NCBI GenBank assembly: GCA_001600355.1
Contig: BCJU01000001.1
Coordinates: forward strand, 2,811,178-2,875,177
Direction: 5' to 3'
Length of the DNA stretch: 64,000 bases
Origin: Meira nashicola
Lineage: Eukaryota; Basidiomycota; Exobasidiomycetes; Exobasidiales; Brachybasidiaceae
Shown here: one piece after another, positions 59,180 to 64,000 of the stretch
How positions within the stretch are numbered: position 1 is the stretch's first letter
Layout: the number at the start of each line of letters is the position of its first letter
Program-made: the position numbers and the translations under genes
The notes under the pieces: model-generated
What the model was told of the DNA's origin: nothing
What the model saw: only the letters and a program-made list of their open reading frames with translations
Databases searched by the model: none

Positions 59180-59469
59180 ATGGTAAGTACTGGGTCTTTT
59201 TAACAACCTGTTTCGCAATTTCTTACTAATCATTCCTTTTTTCCCCTTTTAGCATGCAAACAAAGAAACTCTCAAAGATGTGTTGGTAAACAAAGGTGAT
59301 CCTTGTGATGATTGTTCTGTTCGTATTTCAATACGAATCAAAAGTTGCATCTTGAATCCTTACTGACAAACTTACTTTACTTACACTCTAGTGCTCTGAC
59401 ACGGACGAATGTAGTTGCTGTGGCTCTGACGGCTGCAATTGCAGTTCTTCCGATTGTTGTGATTGTTGA
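59180..59469 (+). CDS. metallothionein-like protein, 48 aa, three coding exons
   Basis: Exon 1 codes only the ATG (59180-59182) and is followed at once by GTAAGT. Intron 1 is 59183-59252 with a TACTAAT branch site. Exon 2 is 59253-59318, intron 2 is 59319-59391 (73 nt, TACTGAC branch site) and exon 3 is 59392-59469. The joined product has 48 residues with 11 Cys (19, 22, 24, 30, 32, 33, 38, 40, 45, 46, 48) in CxxCxC, CxCC, CxC and CCxC groups, no aromatic residues and many Ser/Asp. This is the pattern of metal-thiolate metallothioneins that buffer copper, zinc or cadmium in the cytosol. The second donor GTTCGT is non-consensus but is the phase-0 site that keeps all Cys pairs; a GTAAAC donor at 59286 is the alternative. 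Intron 2 retention reaches a TGA and loses the Cys-rich end. Confidence 0.8.
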
Positions 59470-59732
59470 ATAAACTTCAAAAAATGCAGAAGTCATACAA
59501 ACGCAATTATCAAGCTCAACAACCAAGTATGATCACATTGTTCCTCTTTCTTTGACTGAATTCACCTCTCAACTATCTATGATTTGTGTGAATGAAACAC
59601 CCGTGCGATTGAGAACCAAAAAGAACACATGTATTATTACCATTAGGAATCACATCAAACAAAGAAGGGGATCATTCTCTAGAATGTCCACATTTTTTTT
59701 ATCGGAAAAGAAGGGGGACTATAAACAATACA

Positions 59733-61631
59733 TTAGGATGTTGTCGTAACGGACGTTGCTGTTGTTGCAGTAGAAGAGGGAACTTGTACTTCAGTAGATG
59801 ATTGCGCCGATACAGGTGCTGGTACTGGCATAGCGGAAGCCGATTCACCTATCGATGTCGGTAAGGGTGCCACTTGTTGATCAGAAGATGCACTAGTCAC
59901 AGATGCATTACCTGCGTCGGAAAATGTAGCTTGTGAAGATCGAGAGCCTGCATTACGCAATGAGTCCAGCAATTCAGCTGCTGATCTCTGATCTTCATCA
60001 TGAGAAGGTTCTTTTTCTTCTCGTTCTAGATCTTCACCATTCGTATCAATTTCTTCTTTCTTCGCTTCCATTCCCGCTTCATCTTCCAATTTGACCATCT
60101 TTCTTCCTTCTTCATCATCTTCTCGCTTTCTCTTTCCATCAGTACCGACTGCTGCTGCTGCTGCATTGGGAGATGGAGAAGATCCACGTTTAGCTTCATT
60201 AGCTCCACCTTGTGAAGATTGACTCTTTTCTATCGCTGTTCCTGGTTGACCTTGTTGACTAATGCTATCGCGTTTACTCATCGAAGAACTGGCAGGCTTG
60301 CTTGGCGGTCGCATAGTCCAATCAAACACATTCAAACTTGCTCCTGGTGTGCCAGGAATAACTCCTCTACTTGGACTTGCAACAAAAGGTGTATCACGAG
60401 CATTGGAGAACGCACTCAGATAAGGTGACATTGTAGAACTCAAGGCGATACTCGAAAACGGTGAAAGTGGTCCTGTTGAAACTGCAAATCGTTGTGGTTC
60501 TCCTCTTGGCGTAGTTACACCATTGAAGCCTCCAGAAGCGGATAAAGGAATACCAGATGCATTATCCGCCAAACTGAGAGGAGCTTGACCAGATCCTGAA
60601 GCGCTCACATAATCGTTCGCATTGCCCTTGGCAGCGGGATCAAGAGCATCCCAAAATTCGGGTGCGTATTGATTAGGTGTCGTTCCTGTCATTCCACCTC
60701 CTACTACGCCAGAACGAGGACCGATATGATCAAAAGAACCTCCTTTACGAAGCGAGAAACGTGAACCATTACTTCCATGACGTGCCATATCACGAGCTGA
60801 AAAGCGTGGACTACTATGTTGCGACATCGTTCCGTTGGATTCAGGACTGGATGGATAATGATGTTGTGGATTGACGAGATTGTTGAAATTTGAAAGATGA
60901 GGAGGCATAATGCCCGGGAATGATTGATTGGTGTTTGATACATTTTGCAAAATCATTCCATTCGCATCTGTTCCGTACGGGGCTGGAGGAAGGAGTGGAG
61001 GCGGGGCGGACGTGCCAAGTTGAACACCCGGTTGAGGCGGGAATGGGAATGAATTTCCGACATTGGTCATATTGGAATGTGGTTGACTTGCAACAGGGAA
61101 AGACATTGGAAGATGATGAGGCGGTTGTGATTGTTGCTGTTGATTGACGGGAGGTGAATCTTCATCATCATCGGGCGTATTCTGCAGAGAATCAGATCGT
61201 TCTCCAGATACCATTGCGGCACTCTTTCTACCGTTACTTCGTGCATTTGCTGTTCCATTTGCAGATGATTTTCGGGAATTTTGTCTACCGCTGGATGATC
61301 GTCTGCCAACGCCATTGTTTGCTCTTGCATTTGAACTACCTCCATTGCTTGATGCAATACTAGTATCTCCTCCTTCTGTAGATCCTCCGTTCAAATGAAC
61401 AGCACATTGTCTTTTATGACGAGAAAGTACATCACTACGTGAAAATCCTTTTCCACAATCGCAAACGAAAGGTCGAATGTCTGCATGTCTGCGTTCATGT
61501 CTTCTTAGGTATTCCAATCGAGAATATGTGGTTTGACATGTAGGACACAAATAAGGAGGACCTGATTGAGTTGCACTGCCTCCTGGAACGGAAGAATTTG
61601 GCATAGCCGAAGCTGTCGAAGTTGCACTCAT
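59733..61631 (-). CDS. C2H2 zinc-finger transcription factor
   Basis: The 632-residue protein has two adjacent zinc fingers near the N terminus. Finger 1 uses C29, C32, H45 and H49 (YLCPTC, RRHERRH); finger 2 uses C57, C59, H72 and C76 (FVCDCGKGFSRSDVLSRHKRQC). The second is a variant with a one-residue CxC spacing and a final Cys. The linker HADIRPF matches the classical TGEKPF type. The paired fingers resemble the Adr1/Klf1-like fungal class, predicting a nuclear DNA-binding regulator. The remainder is Ser/Pro/Gln/Asn-rich with a KRKR putative nuclear localisation signal and acidic patch near 520-560, possibly activating. Targets are unknown. Convergent with the metallothionein gene. Confidence 0.88.
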   Translation of the reverse strand: MSATSTASAMPNSSVPGGSATQSGPPYLCPTCQTTYSRLEYLRRHERRHADIRPFVCDCGKGFSRSDVLSRHKRQCAVHLNGGSTEGGDTSIASSNGGSSNARANNGVGRRSSSGRQNSRKSSANGTANARSNGRKSAAMVSGERSDSLQNTPDDDEDSPPVNQQQQSQPPHHLPMSFPVASQPHSNMTNVGNSFPFPPQPGVQLGTSAPPPLLPPAPYGTDANGMILQNVSNTNQSFPGIMPPHLSNFNNLVNPQHHYPSSPESNGTMSQHSSPRFSARDMARHGSNGSRFSLRKGGSFDHIGPRSGVVGGGMTGTTPNQYAPEFWDALDPAAKGNANDYVSASGSGQAPLSLADNASGIPLSASGGFNGVTTPRGEPQRFAVSTGPLSPFSSIALSSTMSPYLSAFSNARDTPFVASPSRGVIPGTPGASLNVFDWTMRPPSKPASSSMSKRDSISQQGQPGTAIEKSQSSQGGANEAKRGSSPSPNAAAAAVGTDGKRKREDDEEGRKMVKLEDEAGMEAKKEEIDTNGEDLEREEKEPSHDEDQRSAAELLDSLRNAGSRSSQATFSDAGNASVTSASSDQQVAPLPTSIGESASAMPVPAPVSAQSSTEVQVPSSTATTATSVTTTS

Positions 61632-62716
61632 TATGAATTATCGGACGAAGTGGATATTGCGAAATGAGCGTGTACTTTTCATCGACGAGGAAGAATGAAA
61701 GAGGTAGGGGGTGGATGCAATTATTTGTTGATGATCTTCGTTTTACAGATCTTTAGGTTTGATGAGAATTACCAGAATGATCAGGATTCCGGAAGATAAT
61801 CTGGAAATGTATGATGAGGTAGGGGTTTAATGAGAGACACACACACTCACACATACACCACACAGAGTTTACATACACGTTACACAGCTTGGGGAGAATA
61901 GTTGCCGCTTCAATTTGCCAGAGCCACAATACCCTTGACGCGAAAGGTGGAGACTGTAGTAGCCTATATGCAAAAAAAATTGCCGATTTACGTAAAAAAG
62001 CAGTGTGTGTGCAGCAAAATATTTTTTAATCTAAAAGAAAACACGCGGTGGAGGCCTATCAACCGTCAAGTACACACAGTGTTCGAAAAAAAAAGAGAAA
62101 AAGGTAAGCTACCGCTACGACTGCCTAGTTCTAGGGGCGGAAGTGTGTATGCGTAAGCCTCAGCCTCATGCTGGAAGATGAATTGAGATTTGCCTGTACA
62201 TCTCTAAAGCCGATTCTACTTCGATCGGTGTCAGTCAGTCAGTCAATCACAGTAAATAAGATCATACGCTTTATAAGATCACAAGCTTTACTGATGATAA
62301 AAATGGATTTACTTAATATATTCGAAAGTTATTAATGAAGAAAATTATGGTTGAATACAATTCGATTATGTGACATATGTACATCATTAACTCTGTCTCG
62401 ATAGTTGGTCCCCATACCACTTTCTGAAGATGCTAAATATCTATGATTTCAATTATCTTATCGTTACTCCCTAACTCGAGAAGGTTTAGTTATCATTTTA
62501 TCGTGCGAAATTGTTGCATAGCTTTGAGCGAACGCCAAAGGAGCAAAGCAGGGCTGAACATATGCATGTACGCAGGGACCACAGGGCTGCTACTCATAAG
62601 CATATAATTAAACTCTGGCCGCGTAAACGGGCGTTGAACTGTTGTGAAATATAAACTTGCTTGCCCCTTTTCGAACAACTATCTTTTCTACTACCACAAA
62701 TTGTTTCATCTTCGTA
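61632..62716. promoter_or_regulatory. bidirectional upstream region of C2H2 and UBX genes
   Basis: 1085 bp, the longest divergent interval not interrupted by another gene. It holds CA-rich runs (about 61838-61866), a TCAG tandem repeat (62231-62245) and a CATATGTACAT element (62374-62384). No exon with a plausible splice into the UBX gene was found, though I looked for one. Confidence 0.45.
62231..62245. repeat. (TCAG)n short tandem repeat
   Basis: About three and a half units of TCAG in the C2H2/UBX intergenic region. Simple sequence, no implied function. Confidence 0.7.
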
Positions 62717-63430
62717 ATGGCAGATTCAGTACAGCCTGAACAGACGAATATCCCTGCAATCGATAGTCAGCCATGGTCGAACGTAAAAGTGTTTAATCCA
62801 CCCAGTGGTGCAGGACCATCACGATTACCACCAGCTCAACAAGAAGAACCAAAACCTACGCCATCCGAATTAAAGCAAGCTTTTGCCAGTCACATAGAAC
62901 AAAGAAATGGACCAGATGCACCATTAATGACATCAGCAATGCGTGAAAGGGAAGCTATCCGATCAGGAATACAAAAGAAAGAAAAGGTTGAAACAAGAAT
63001 TCGAATTAGATTTTCTGATCGAACAATGCTAGAAGCAACATTTTCAAGTACAGAAAAAATCTCCATCGTTTACAAATTTTTACGTGAAAATCTTTCTGAT
63101 CAATATAAATCTAAGCCTTTTACACTTTATCAAACACCACCAAAAAGAGATTTTCCTGAACAAACAAAAGATCCAAAATTGCAAGGAAAAACTTTGAAAG
63201 AATTAGGTTTAGTACCTCAAGCTTCGCTTAATATTCGATGGGAAGATGTTTCGATGAATTCAAATTCTTTTCCTGCTCCTTTGGAATCTTCATTAAAAGG
63301 AAAAGCAGAAAATTTACCTGCACCAAAATCATTTGAGGAATCAAGCGGTGGCACAGGCAAGTCAAGCGGAAAATCAGATGGAGAGAAAAAGGGAATTCCG
63401 AAATGGCTCAAAGGATTTTCAAAGAAGTAA
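62717..63430 (+). CDS. UBX-domain protein of the TUG/ASPSCR1 (Ubx4) family, short form
   Basis: The 237-residue protein matches the C-terminal half of TUG/ASPSCR1 (UBXD9; yeast Ubx4), cofactors of the Cdc48/p97 ATPase. The family linker is present: NVKVFNPP, then ELKQAFASHIEQRNGPDAPLMTSAMREREA, followed by a UBX fold from about 90 to 180 (TRIRIRFSDRTMLEATF, KFLRENLSD, FTLYQTPPKRDF, LVPQASLNIRWED). The tail is Lys/Ser-rich and ends KGFSKK. The N-terminal TUG ubiquitin-like domain of full-length members is missing. No upstream exon with plausible splice signals is visible, so this appears to be a naturally short form. The ATG at 62717 is the first true ATG. Confidence 0.8.
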   Translation: MADSVQPEQTNIPAIDSQPWSNVKVFNPPSGAGPSRLPPAQQEEPKPTPSELKQAFASHIEQRNGPDAPLMTSAMREREAIRSGIQKKEKVETRIRIRFSDRTMLEATFSSTEKISIVYKFLRENLSDQYKSKPFTLYQTPPKRDFPEQTKDPKLQGKTLKELGLVPQASLNIRWEDVSMNSNSFPAPLESSLKGKAENLPAPKSFEESSGGTGKSSGKSDGEKKGIPKWLKGFSKK

Positions 63431-63583
63431 AAGTTTTCGGTTCATTCTGATCGAATTCTATATACCAGTATAGCAAGTAATAATGTACATAGATACATGT
63501 TCATCTCGTTAATCATCACTAAATCATAAAAAGGTTGTATTCGTAAATGGTTCATTAGTGGGTGGGTATCTTTATTATTCTCT

Positions 63584-64000
63584 CTAGCGAACAGTTCCAT
63601 GTTCTCTGGTAAAGTTGATATGCCTTGAATGTTCATCTTCAAAGCTTCTCCTTGCTTGCAATCCTTGCTCTGGTCTCATAAGACTATTTGGCGTTCCTGA
63701 AACAGATCGAACAGTATTTGAAGCATAAGCATTTCCACTCGGCGGAACTTGCACAGTCTGTCTTCTGTAATTTGGCGGGGGATTGGCACTATATCCATTT
63801 TCTCTGTTTTGAGTGATTGCTTCAGGATGACGTGGAGGTGGTTGAGGAGGCAAGATTCCTGCTTTGGTGGTTGCCATGGAAATACTTGCTCCATTTGTCG
63901 TATCACTTGAACGATAATGTCGTGCAGAACAATTCCAGCATCCGCAACTGCTTGCATGCGGTGGCTCGTTTGACGTTATAGGTCTACTACGAGAAGTATT
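63584..64000 (-). CDS. C-terminal part of an unknown gene running off the window
   Basis: The minus strand is open from the right edge to the TAG at 63584-63586, giving at least 138 residues without a stop. The visible part has a Cys-rich patch (SSCGCWNCSARH) near the edge, then a Pro/Asn/Arg-rich, probably disordered tail (PPQPPPRHPE, PPPNYRRQTVQVPP) ending EHGTVR. An internal ATG at 63877 exists, but the open frame upstream suggests the gene starts outside the window. No family is recognised. Convergent with the UBX gene (153 bp), which continues the alternation of strands. Confidence 0.6.
   Translation of the reverse strand, partial: NTSRSRPITSNEPPHASSCGCWNCSARHYRSSDTTNGASISMATTKAGILPPQPPPRHPEAITQNRENGYSANPPPNYRRQTVQVPPSGNAYASNTVRSVSGTPNSLMRPEQGLQARRSFEDEHSRHINFTREHGTVR

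Noticed and set aside
61902..62156. 84-codon plus-strand frame upstream of the UBX gene
   Set aside because: No resemblance to the TUG ubiquitin-like domain expected there, no good splice link, low-complexity basic composition.
1..64000. CRISPR arrays, rRNA genes, secondary-metabolite clusters, viral insertions, telomeric or centromeric repeats
   Set aside because: None seen; gene content is ordinary fungal nuclear housekeeping apart from the points listed.

Overview
The window is eukaryotic nuclear DNA from a fungus. The genes are compact, AT-leaning and almost intron-free. It encodes fungal hallmark proteins (MPH1, RAT1/XRN2, HEM4, SCO1, PBN1/PIG-X, a PTR2-type peptide transporter) and eIF3f, which budding yeasts lack. 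The few introns are 70-73 nt with GT-AG ends and TACTAAT- or CTGAC-like branch sites. Together with many long Ser/Asn/Gln-rich insertions, this suggests a basidiomycete, perhaps of the Ustilaginomycotina. That placement is inference; no marker gene fixes it.

Layout, left to right: a bHLH factor (-); a giant BAR-PH-ArfGAP (+); YJU2 (-); RAD52 (+); prohibitin-2 (-); a G3BP-like NTF2/RRM/RGG protein (+); MPH1 helicase (-); eIF3f (+); CTF18 (-); a Pex8-like protein (+); a PTR2 transporter (-); a 1.86-kb gap with a possible retroelement relic; a 1909-aa Ser-rich coiled-coil protein (-); PBN1 (+); RAT1 (-); SCO1 with two introns (+); VTA1 (-); a vWA protein with a PPxY motif (+); an EH-like protein (-); an alpha/beta hydrolase ending SKL (+); an unknown 417-aa protein (-); a crotonase-fold enzyme ending ARL (+); HEM4 (-); a membrane-anchored cysteine-synthase homologue (+); a secreted class-3 lipase (-); intron-containing tRNA-Tyr (-); a spliced 48-aa metallothionein (+); a C2H2 factor (-); a TUG/ASPSCR1-type UBX protein (+); and the 3' part of an unknown gene (-).

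Two features stand out. First, the 28 protein genes alternate strand at 26 of 27 junctions, so nearly every gene shares a bidirectional promoter with one neighbour and a short convergent 3' interval with the other. The single exception is the largest gene-free interval apart from the one broken by tRNA-Tyr. Second, the metallothionein gene has a first coding exon that is only the start codon. Its second 5' splice site is non-consensus and lies in a perfect hairpin, which suggests regulated splicing.

Most genes are housekeeping: DNA recombination (RAD52, MPH1, CTF18), RNA processing (YJU2, RAT1), mitochondrial assembly (PHB2, SCO1), endosomal sorting (VTA1, perhaps the vWA and EH proteins) and a scattered peroxisomal group (Pex8-like, SKL hydrolase, ARL crotonase). 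No metabolic gene cluster, CRISPR array, rRNA or intact transposon was seen.
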